DNA of 19,003 bases, taken from contig JSYX01000654.1 of assembly GCA_000787465.1 (NCBI GenBank), forward strand, positions 1 through 19,003, read 5' to 3'. Shown in pieces: positions 11,382 through 19,003 of this stretch. The position numbers and the translations under genes were made by a program. The DNA comes from Thermomucor indicae-seudaticae. Its lineage: Eukaryota; Mucoromycota; Mucoromycetes; Mucorales; Lichtheimiaceae. The first letter of the stretch is position 1. Each line of letters opens with the position of its first letter. The notes beneath the pieces were generated by a model that made no database searches, was not told the DNA's origin, and saw only the letters and a program-made list of their open reading frames with translations.

Positions 11382-12994
11382 ATGCTCCAATCACACATTA
11401 TCAATGTCCTACCAAGACACATACTAGCAGGTCTCTGGGCTTCCCAAGAGACGCGGGTCTCGGTGAGTTATCGCAATATATACCCGAGTTGTCCTTGTTC
11501 TGACATGGAATGCAGCTATCCCATTTATCATCCGTGATGCAGGCCAATACTTCCACTACAACAACTACTCGTACGCATAATACCAATAATAGGTTGGTTG
11601 CGTTTCCAAAGTTTCATTGATCTCTCTTTTTGGCTAACGCATAGTAGTTTTAATCTTCATCATTGTACAGAACAAGAAAAGCTTCCTGCTGCCAGCACAA
11701 CCAGGTTTCTGTGCTCGGAACTTCCGGTGCGGTACACTCATATCCTAAGACTTTTGTCAACATTGACACCTGATGCCTTACAATCGCCCATAATTCGACA
11801 TGTTGCTCACAGCTACCTATCTGATGTCTGCACGCTTCTTCATCCATCGCTTCAGGGCACTTCACCACGGGCTTTCCGTAAAGTGCTTGCCAGACTGCGC
11901 CAACGACAGGCAGCTAGTTTGATCCGGATCCGATACGCATTATCGGCATCACCAAAGCATGCATCAATTGCACTGCTGGATAACATTAATACGATTGGCT
12001 TCGGCATTCATCTTTTGCTTGGTAAGTCCCTCTCCCTACGTTTGGAATCCATTCCTTCTCTCCCTAACACACGACCCCCGTTGTTGCCTCCGATATTATG
12101 ATAGATCAGCATTTGTCGTGGTCCAACCAAAATGGCAATCAAGCTCAATCTGTGTGTCCAGTGGAAATCGCTCAGCAAGCAGTGAAAGACGCCCATCAGT
12201 CTTTCAGTGCCGCATTAGGACAACCGGTTCCCAGTGTGCGAGTGATAAAGTACAAGAACCAGGATCTCAGACTTCTGTATATTCCTAATGTACTGCACCG
12301 GATTCTTTATGAGGCAACGTTGATTGCCATGCGAAGTCAGATTGCCCGAAAACAACAACAACAACAGCAGCAGCAGCACGCCAATCATCAAGGATGGAAG
12401 CACAAGCTGCAATCCTTGTTTACTGCTGGAAATAATGATGATGATCTAGTTCTTCATGTGTTTGGCGGACCCACCAGCATTGGATTTCGGCTTTCGAGCC
12501 CGGCGCCCTTACTGCCTCATGACCTCATGCCAGACGTACCCCGGGATCCGACTGGAATACCTACTTGTGCCGGATTTTTAATAGTAGATGATGATGATGA
12601 TGAGGAAAAGAGCACCCCAGAGGGACTCGCGGAATGGGATTGCTTTAGCGGATGGCGTGCCGCCAAAGTCCTTGCCAGTCATTGGGGCGGCAACCTTGAC
12701 CAGGTTTCCGTGGACGGTCTAGGAACCTCCATCTACTTGGCGCTTGACAGAGATCCCGGTCTTTTGGAACGCTATCCATCTCGAAGCCTTTCTTCTGCAC
12801 ATTTGCTTTTGCGCCATCATGGTCGTATCTCAGCCGCTGCAGCTGCTGCCACAGCATCACCCTTGACCTTGCAAACAGCTTCCATCCAACTTGAAACGTT
12901 TCTGAACGCCATTGCTGATCAACCCACTTATCATTATCCTTATCACTACCAAGACCATTCTGTTTCCCTATCGGCGGCTGTCGGTCATGCATAA
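11382..12994 (+). CDS. Mitochondrial PDK/BCKDK-family protein, predicted pseudokinase
   Basis: Family: mitochondrial protein kinases that phosphorylate pyruvate or branched-chain keto-acid dehydrogenase, with an N-terminal helical domain and a GHKL ATPase domain. Exons 11382-11462, 11516-11570, 11671-12021, 12105-12994; 458 residues. The start of exon 2 (11516 or 11543) and its end (11570) are the least certain. A basic N-terminus (MLQSHIINVLPRHILAG) fits a matrix presequence. Family marks: FLCSELPVRYTHILRLL (58-74), INTIGFGIHLLLDQHLSW (151-168), YIPNVLHRILYEATLIAMR (221-239) and HWGGNLDQVSVDGLGTSIYL in the last quarter. Catalytic marks are missing: the RH of the helical domain is RQ (Gln125), the N-box ExxxN keeps Glu232 but has Ile236 for Asn, the DxGxG box reads FGGPT, and the glycine-rich GxGLP lid reads FSGWR. 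A Gln8 run and an Asp5 run interrupt the GHKL domain. A regulatory or dead paralogue is likely; this is inference. Confidence 0.8.
12353..12376 (+). repeat. CAA/CAG microsatellite coding for Gln8
   Basis: Eight in-frame CAA/CAG codons lie right after the N-box helix of the PDK-like protein, in a place where active family members have no such insertion as I recall them. Confidence 0.85.
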
Positions 12995-13626
12995 AATGGA
13001 ATATTCTTTCCTTTCCCTCCCCCGTCCTATCGTTTGCATATCCCAACATTCTCCACCCCTTCTTACTGACCCCGCGTCTCTTGGCATTTCTCGTCTCCTT
13101 GTACTATTGACCTTCTTATTAGTATCCTTCAAGAAATATTATGTGGACTACAGCAGTTAAGAAAGTCATTTTGCTTAACTGTATCCTCGTAATAACTACA
13201 TTACGTCATGATATTCTTGCGAGCATATTGCTTTTACACTTATGCCATGTTCAGGACTAAAAAAGGAGAGCGTAGCTAGTGGTGTAAGGAGAATCGCAGG
13301 TTATCTGGATATCCCATCCATTATGCGTCAAAAGGTGGACCAACGTCAGTGTACGCATGTTGTCTAAGCTTATTAGTTAGTTCGTGGTCTATGGATTAAG
13401 AGCGCTCTCGAGTAAATAAACCTGTATTGTTATGCACATCCACTTGATAGTCAACATTGTATAATGCAAGCTTCGGGTATATGGATGCTACCTTCTTAGG
13501 CACAGCTAGATCGATTAGCCACATTACAATCATGCCTAAAGTTTCCAGATATCCAGCAAAAGGTGGCGGATGCTCACTGCATAAGATGGGCATTAACCGC
13601 ATTTAACCCCGCCTTACCAGCGAAGC
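12995..13626. other. Intergenic region before VPS28, with one small minus-strand ORF
   Basis: It holds the 3' UTR of the PDK-like gene and the VPS28 promoter. A 68-codon minus ORF (13602-13396) starts 24 bp from the VPS28 ATG, pointing the other way; it has a hydrophobic stretch (LGMIVMWLIDLAV) but no family I recognise. Nothing else stands out. Confidence 0.4.
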
Positions 13627-14682
13627 ATGGAGTCTCCAGCATCTAACGAACCATTGCCCCAGTATGCTCCAATGTACTATGGTAGCTCAAAAAGTAAATA
13701 ACGAAATCGTCTTGTTGTCGTCGACAATGGCAATAACGTTTAACTTTCTGTAACAGATCTTAACTTGGATGAGGTATTACCTTGTTACGTGGCCTCATTC
13801 GGGCAACCCCCATCGTGACTGATTCACCGTGTAGGAAGTCCGGTTATTCACCAACAACAAAGAGCGCGACAAGTATGACAACATGGCTGATCTTTATGCA
13901 CTCATTGTCTTGATGGAGCACTTGGAAAAGGCCTTTATCCGTGATTCGATAACGGCAGAAGAGCAAGTATTCCTTACCTTTCTTACTCGTTTATTGTTCG
14001 CTAACAAACATGGCTTGTATAGGTATACTCCCCAGTGCGCCAACTTGATTGCAAAGTACAAGACCACCATGAACTTTTTGTCTGACAGTGTGACCAGCCT
14101 AGAAACATTCATGAATGATTACAAAGTAAGAGTTCTCTCTCCCCAGATATGTAACGGTTTACCTGAATTATCCAAGAACTGACGCTTCCATGGAGCTTAC
14201 CTGTCCCGCTGCCGTCAACAGATTCAAGATTGGTGTACCAGCTACTTACGAGCATGCCGTTGGCAGTAGCAGCAAGCAAGACGTAGGCAAATCTGCCAAA
14301 TTGATTGCAGATATTGTTTCCGTAAGAAGTAGTAAAGCAGTGACAGTCAGAATGTAAAAGTGCTAAAGCTTTCCCTTCCAAAAAGTGCTTCATAACGCTA
14401 CAGGATGCACTACGGTTAAACCGTCTTGCAGTAGATGAACTGCATCCGCTCCTGGCTGAATTGATACAAGCCCTCAACAAAGATCCCGAACTACCTGCAG
14501 ACTTTGAAGGAAGGTCCAAGGTACGAAAATGGCTTATCACCTTGCATGCCATGAAAGCCAGCGATGAAATTACAGACGAACAGAAACGACAGATGCTTTT
14601 TGAGATAGAACAAGCACACTCTGAATTTTATAGGTTGCTTAGCGGTGAACAGAAAGTATCAACAGATACGGGCCCCATATAA
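13627..14682 (+). CDS. VPS28: VPS28, ESCRT-I subunit
   Basis: Vps28 joins Vps23/TSG101 and Vps37 in ESCRT-I and links it to ESCRT-II, sorting ubiquitinated cargo into multivesicular endosomes. Exons 13627-13693, 13757-13773, 13835-13962, 14023-14125, 14196-14321, 14386-14682; 245 residues, close to yeast (242) and human (221). The N-terminal core domain shows EVRLFTNNKERDKYDNMADL, MEHLEKAFIRDSITAEEYTP and KIGVPATYEHA. The C-terminal four-helix domain shows CFITLQDALRLN, VDELHPLLAELIQALN and DFEGRSKVRKWLITL. Exon 2 is only 17 nt. Matching the family at SITAEEYTPQC requires a GC-AG intron (13963-14022). The last exon must begin at 14386, not at the more obvious CTACAG near 14401, or the conserved FIT segment is lost. 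It is convergent with the phosphatase gene downstream. Identity is secure. Confidence 0.95.
13963..14022 (+). other. Non-canonical GC-AG intron in VPS28 (60 nt, in frame)
   Basis: The donor reads GA|GCAAGT, a strong match to GC-type donors. A GCTAAC branch point lies about 20 nt before the acceptor TATAG. No GT donor gives the right phase: joining GA to G restores the conserved EEYTPQC. The 60 nt have no stop, so retention would add 20 residues without a frameshift. Confidence 0.85.
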
Positions 14683-14906
14683 AAAACAAGTAAAGATCTT
14701 TTTCACGTCATCCAAAGAGAACGAACTATATATCTTTATTTTTCGGTTTTTAAGCCTCGAACCTTTCCCTAAAGGACAGAAGCAGGAAAAACAATAGAAA
14801 GCAGTAATATTGATAAAACCAGGTTACGCAGCTTGGGTGAGGGGTGAGAGATGAAAGACGTATGTACACGTTATTCGGATTATTAGCAAAGGAATACTGG
14901 TATTGA
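14683..14906. other. Convergent 3' intergenic region
   Basis: 224 bp between the stop codons of VPS28 (plus) and the phosphatase (minus). AT-rich stretches could serve as poly(A) signals for both; overlapping 3' UTRs are likely. No gene is seen. Confidence 0.6.
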
Positions 14907-17397
14907 TCACTCGAACGCTATGGGTGGTACTGTATCTCGAGGGGTTTGTTGCCACGCTCGCTCCAGCTGTTGAAGCTCACGAGCAAATTCAGGGCTGGGT
15001 ATCGACGTGGATTGCCAATCAGTCTCCATAAAACTGCTCACTCTGCCATGCACGCGACCCTCCATTTTCATGAGTTCGGCAATAAAACCAATATTAGGCG
15101 AAATATTAGGACGAGCTTTGATGACATGACGGTAGGCTTGCTTGAGCGTCCAGCGTTCAGAAGAGACCAAGTAGGCTAAAATAGCAGTGACCGAGCGCGA
15201 CTTGCCAGCCTTACAATGGACATAGATCGGCTCGTGATGGCGTTTGGCGTCCTCTATCGAGCATAAGAAAGAGAATGAGCAGATTATTTTGTAACAAACA
15301 AGCTAGTTATTTACCAATAAAGCATACTGCTTCCATCATGACCCAATCAATATTCTTCATTTCTACTGTATCCCGCGCTGCAATCTTGCGATAGATAAAG
15401 TTCTTTTCAAGGACCTTGTCATCGCACTCTTCAGCCATGTTAAGGACTCGCCGGATATGACGCTGGTTGAGCTGCTCGGCCTGCTGAGCAGTCTCGATTT
15501 CGGGACCCAAGAAGAGAAATCCAGGAATGATCTCGGAAATGACAAACTCGAAATCAGCTTCGGTGTGTGGCGAAATCGTATCAGCCATAGTTTCGTCGTC
15601 GTCCTCGACAACCCGTGCCAGCGGCGAAGATGAGGTCGATGTGGATGCACTTGATGCTGCTGCGAGATGCTGCTGCTGTACAGACAACATGTTCGATGAT
15701 GATGAGTGCAAATCATTCGAGTTTGTTGTCGCAGCGTTCTCCGGTGCAGGCCTGCTGACCGAATGGTGCGTCGAGTTATTATTATTGTTGCTATTGTTGT
15801 TTTGCTTGGCGGCTGCAGCTTGTGATCTGCGATTAGCGCGACGAGCTAAAGCGCTTGCATTGTTGGCCCTGGCAGCTTGCGTGTCTAAACTGAAGAGACT
15901 CGTACGTCGGTGCAGATGGCTCTTGTCATTGACGCCACTTCCCATGGTATAACTCACTGAGCGTCGTGGTAAAACGATACTGTTGGATCGATCAGATACG
16001 TCTTGGTCCATGAAACCATCTACGCTTTCTTCTCCTTCGCATGTTGTTTCGATCCATTGGTCACTGTAATCACGATCGAAGGCTTTGAAGCCGCCACGAA
16101 GATAGTATACTTCGCTCGAATAACCGGTAACTCCATCCTCAGGGATACTATGACTTTTCGTGGCACGATCAAGGACCTTTAGTAATGTCCAGGCTTGCGA
16201 GGTCTGTTGAGATTCAAGCATATCGTCGTCATACACAACCCAGACCGTGTCGTCAGTCCCCAGACTTCGTCTTTTCGCTTTCGCTGCGGCTTCAGCTGCC
16301 TTTTGTTCCAGGATCGACGAAGTTACGGTCGGTGTCGAAGTGGTTATGGTAGGCGGTGCCTCCTGTTCTTGATGACGCTGACGGCGTCGGTGCAAGTAAC
16401 GTTCTCGTCCTTCAGCAGTCGTGATGAAGTTTTCCAAGTTGAAATTAGACATGGTTCCGCGCTGATAGCGCTTGATTAGCAGTGAGGGCAAATTGACGTT
16501 GAGAGAGCCACGAATGCGTCGTTTCTGATATTCCAGCAGGCTGCGTACATCAATCAACACCATGTTTTGCTTGCCGGCAGCAAGCATACCGGCCAGTCGC
16601 TCGGCAGACAGCGGTCGATAAGTCGGCACATAGTCCACGTGCTTGTTGTGCATAGAAGACGATACAGAGTGTGCACGAGGAAGGGCTAGTTTGGGTTGAG
16701 AAGGTGGCAACTGCTGACTCTGTGAACGCTGTGGCAGTCGAGGCAGCTGCAAGGCGACTTCATTGGGTAAATTCAAGTCAGCTACAGTCAGACGGTCGAT
16801 CCCATCCGTGATATGACCGTAAGTATAGGAATGACGTTTGTCCTTTTCACTTTTGGCCCTTTTCGTAGGCTGTAAACTAGGCATGTGATCGTCTAGGTGC
16901 GATGACGGTTTATAATGTTCAACAGAGTGCCTTTTCGCCACGCGACGTGCCCGAATATGATGGTTAACATCCGCTTTACAGAGTAATCCGCCGCCGCCGC
17001 CGACTGGGGTGGATACAGTCATTAAAGGTTTCGGTTCACTTTCGGCTCTAAGTAGCTGTCCCTGGGCACATTTTTCCTGCGGTGACACAACCGGCAACGG
17101 CGACAGCGATGAGGGCGACTCATCGCCCATCATCTTGAGGTTGGCAGTATCCAACCGAGTTATATTTGGTAATGACGCTGATTGCCGTGGTGCTGCAATG
17201 ACAATGCTGACTCCAGAGTCCTGTCGCTTCTGCTGCTGTTGCTGCTGCCATGGTTTTCTCGTCAATGCGTATGGCAGCCGTCGAAATAACGCGCCCGCCA
17301 AACTACTCGATTTTTGAGGTTGTGGTTTGTTGGATAACTGCGTCGTCGAGGTATTATCGCCTGGACGCTTCGTCTTTCGATACCGGTCAAATAGCAT
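14907..17397 (-). CDS. Rhodanese plus dual-specificity phosphatase (MAP kinase phosphatase-like)
   Basis: Likely removes phosphate from Thr and Tyr of a MAP kinase, judged from its domain pairing. Exons 17397-15315 and 15253-14907, one 61-nt GT-AG intron; 809 residues. The ATG at 17397 follows an in-frame TAG. Layout: a long basic, low-complexity N-terminus with a Gln6 run; a rhodanese (CH2) domain at about 260-445 (VLIDVRSLLEYQKRRIRGSLNVN at 280-302, LRGGFKAF near 433-440); an Asn/Ser-rich linker (about 500-605); then a DSP catalytic domain from about 617 (IIPGFLFLGPE). The active site is H707-C708-KAGKS-R714, with Asp676 in AARDTVE as probable general acid; the intron falls between them. 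Basic clusters QKRRIRG and LLIKRYQRG in the rhodanese domain resemble the kinase-docking motif of animal MKPs. The rhodanese loop (VVYDDDMLE) has no catalytic Cys, as expected for a docking domain. It is much longer than animal MKPs (about 300-480). Confidence 0.92.
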
Positions 17398-18153
17398 CAC
17401 AGGCTAGCCAGGCAGGATAAAAGGGAGCGACAAGGTTAAATAAGGAAAGGGGAAAGAAAAAGAGGAAGTAGAGCAAACAAAGAATGAATGTATGAAGGAA
17501 AACAAAGAGCGAAAAGAGTTTTTTATGAGGTTTGTTACTTTCGCATTATCCACGATACTAATTGTCCACAAAAAGAAGAGATCCACCGGTTCCGCCGCTC
17601 CCCAAAAGAATTTGAAAACCAGAATAGCAGCACAAGCTAATTACAGGTTTTATATAATGTAACCTTTCAGGACTACTTTTTTTCCTCGCATTACATATTT
17701 CTGGGCTCCTGTTCTCGCAAGTTTGGCACTTGCATATGAGGACAGTTTAGCTACGATAGCCTCCCCTTTTTATTTTTCCCGTGTTGCGTTTTCTTTTGCG
17801 GACCACATCGGAGAAGCACTTGTCGTTAGTGTCAGTCGTCCATTCATTCGTTGGCTATTTTAATCCAATATATACTGGCGATCCCATCCGTTAATTCTTT
17901 GTGTAACGACACTAGTGTTCTGCCTTCGCTTCGCTAAAGGGGACCTCCCAGCAGCGATTGGCTATGGGCTTCGTTGTGGAAAGAGGAAGGACATTACTCG
18001 GTGGGAGGCGACAATGGTGGGATTTAAGTGTTGGGTGGAATATGGGAGGGGAGGGGAGCTATAAGGGCCATCGTGTGCGAACCTCGTCGCGTGCAGTTTC
18101 TCAGTCAACTTGACTATGGCCGGGTTGATGATTTCAGACAGTTTCAATCCCAT
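17398..18153. other. Upstream region of the phosphatase gene
   Basis: Probable 5' UTR and promoter of the minus-strand phosphatase. The part nearest the gene (about 17410-17520) is purine-rich on the plus strand, that is, pyrimidine-rich on the coding strand. Short frames (17586-17404 minus, 18153-17962 minus) carry no known domain. No other gene is supported. Confidence 0.45.
17648..17655 (-). promoter_or_regulatory. Possible TATA box for the phosphatase gene
   Basis: TATATAAA on the minus strand, about 250 bp upstream of the ATG at 17397. The distance implies a 5' UTR of roughly 200 nt. Position and sequence are compatible with a core promoter, but there is no independent support. Confidence 0.3.
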
Positions 18154-18333
18154 TTAGGGGTCGGCAAATACGAATACGAGCGAATTCAAGTATACTACTC
18201 AATATTCGAATAGGTCCGAGTATGCTCATATTTGGACGTTTGCCAGATTCCGTACTCGTATTTGTCCAAGGTTGAATAGGTACTCGAGTATACTTGAACA
18301 AATATGAGTATTCGAGGAATGAACGATCCCTAA
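18154..18333. mobile_element. Degraded hAT-like MITE, about 180 bp
   Basis: The ends are inverted: TTAGGGGTCG on the left against TTAGGGATCG read inward from the right. Inside, TTCAAGTATACT (18185-18196) is exactly inverted at 18287-18298. The body is full of ATACGAG/TACTCG/ATTCGAATA words on both strands, so it could fold into an imperfect hairpin. hAT non-autonomous elements often start with T/CAGGG ends and give 8-bp target duplications; here the flanks (ATCCCATT and ACTCCACT, if the ends are TAGGG) match at only 5 of 8 positions, so the copy is old or the ends are slightly off. There is no transposase. Confidence 0.6.
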
Positions 18334-18980
18334 CTCCACTGGTAGCGATTATAAGCGATATTCCTTCATGTTTTCTTTGTTTGACTCCCTTAATTCTTTC
18401 AATACATTCAGTGTGCAACCCATTTTCTCTTACAGAATGACAAAGCATAAAAAGGATGCAAGAAATTTACGGGTCAATAAATCTCGCCTTAAAGTTTCAG
18501 GGAAAAAGATCAATGGAATGCCGCCTTATCTCCTCTGATCATCGTCATTATCTCATGGGATGGACAGCTTACACTTCAGGGTCGTATATGTTTACCTATG
18601 AATTATTGCTTAATATAAAGTGTTTACTCACGCTTCAATAACAAGCGTACCGCGATCAAGTAAGAAAATACAGTTTCAGTCTTTAAAATCACATCAAAGG
18701 ACGCGTATTGGTGGGTGTCTGCCATTGTCTTCAGCGTAACTAGACCATAAAGTCTTTTTGTGGAAGTTAAAGTTAGCCTTCGTTTAATCTGCCTTGTCAT
18801 ATCCGTTTGATGTCTCTAGAAGGGCTCACTGCGTCGTCCTTACGCTTCATCGAACTTTTGCTTGATTATTCAAGCGCTGCAGTTTTTCGATGCGTCAAAT
18901 ACCAGAGTTAGGGATCCTAAACCGATTATGCAGATGGCAAACTTGCAGGCTATCATGCTGGGTGACCTCGCCTCGTGTTT
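18334..18980. other. AT-rich intergenic sequence at the right edge; no gene seen
   Basis: Only chance-length frames occur (for example 18456-18641 plus, 61 codons). TTAGGGATC recurs at 18908-18916, identical to the first nine bases of the inward-read right end of the MITE, and may mark a second element running off the window. A palindrome, TTAGGGATCCTAA, surrounds it. Confidence 0.4.
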
Positions 18981-19003
18981 GGAAACGGTGTAGTACAAAA
19001 AGT
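18981..19003. repeat. Right copy of the 23-bp inverted terminal repeat
   Basis: GGAAACGGTG...CAAAAAGT, the exact reverse complement of bases 1-23. Upstream of it there is no RRP5-like reading frame (a TGA lies in frame seven codons before), so only these 23 bases resemble RRP5. This fits a shared k-mer at two contig ends, or the edge of an inverted duplication of the RRP5 3' part. Confidence 0.9.

Noticed and set aside
12353..12376. CAA/CAG run as a CRISPR-like or regulatory repeat
   Set aside because: It is an in-frame polyglutamine codon run inside an exon.
14401..14402. VPS28 last exon starting after CTACAG near 14401
   Set aside because: It would delete the conserved FITLQ segment of the C-terminal domain; the upstream acceptor at 14384-14385 keeps it in frame.
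17962..18153. 63-codon minus ORF next to the MITE as a gene
   Set aside because: No domain, low-complexity tail, and its start abuts the repeat edge; not enough to support a call.
1..19003. Whole window as a giant DNA transposon bounded by 23-bp terminal inverted repeats
   Set aside because: The left repeat is in-frame RRP5 coding sequence, all six genes are conserved host genes, and there is no transposase, integrase or other element gene.

Overview
The window looks like nuclear DNA of a filamentous fungus, most likely an early-diverging lineage such as Mucoromycota. It carries six intron-containing genes of conserved eukaryotic families. Introns are short (mostly 52-81 nt, CTAAC/CTGAC-like branch points, GT-AG ends) and dense, with 13 in one 3.7 kb gene. 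Intergenic gaps are about 0.2-1.5 kb and several proteins contain Gln/Asn/Ser runs. The lineage is an inference; no species can be named from this alone. All gene models were assembled by hand from reading frame, splice signals and remembered family motifs. No database search was run.

Layout, left to right. (1) 1-3034, minus: the 5' part (first ~908 codons, six exons) of RRP5, the multi-S1-domain ribosome biogenesis factor; the 3' part lies off the left edge. (2) 3035-4094: a divergent intergenic region. (3) 4095-7801, plus: a 14-exon SAPS-family regulatory subunit of the Sit4/PP6 phosphatase. (4) 7802-9312: a long upstream region with a degenerate 43-bp tandem repeat, then an upstream ORF that overlaps the next start codon. 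(5) 9313-10795, plus: an Atf1/CREB-type bZIP transcription factor. (6) 11382-12994, plus: a mitochondrial PDK/BCKDK-family protein whose catalytic motifs all look broken, a candidate pseudokinase. (7) 13627-14682, plus: VPS28 of ESCRT-I, with a 17-nt microexon and a non-canonical GC-AG intron. (8) 14907-17397, minus: a rhodanese-plus-dual-specificity phosphatase resembling MAP kinase phosphatases, convergent with VPS28. (9) 17398-19003: intergenic DNA with a degraded 180-bp hAT-like MITE and possibly the edge of a second element.

The genes do not form a pathway cluster. Three concern phospho-signalling (SAPS, the Atf1-like factor as a likely MAPK target, the MKP-like phosphatase), but co-location is probably incidental. 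I see no rRNA, tRNA, CRISPR or biosynthetic cluster. The points most worth following up are the predicted mitochondrial pseudokinase, the frame-preserving GC-AG intron in VPS28, the overlapping uORF on the bZIP gene, and the exact 23-bp inverted repeat at the two window ends. The last is more likely an assembly signature than a transposon end.
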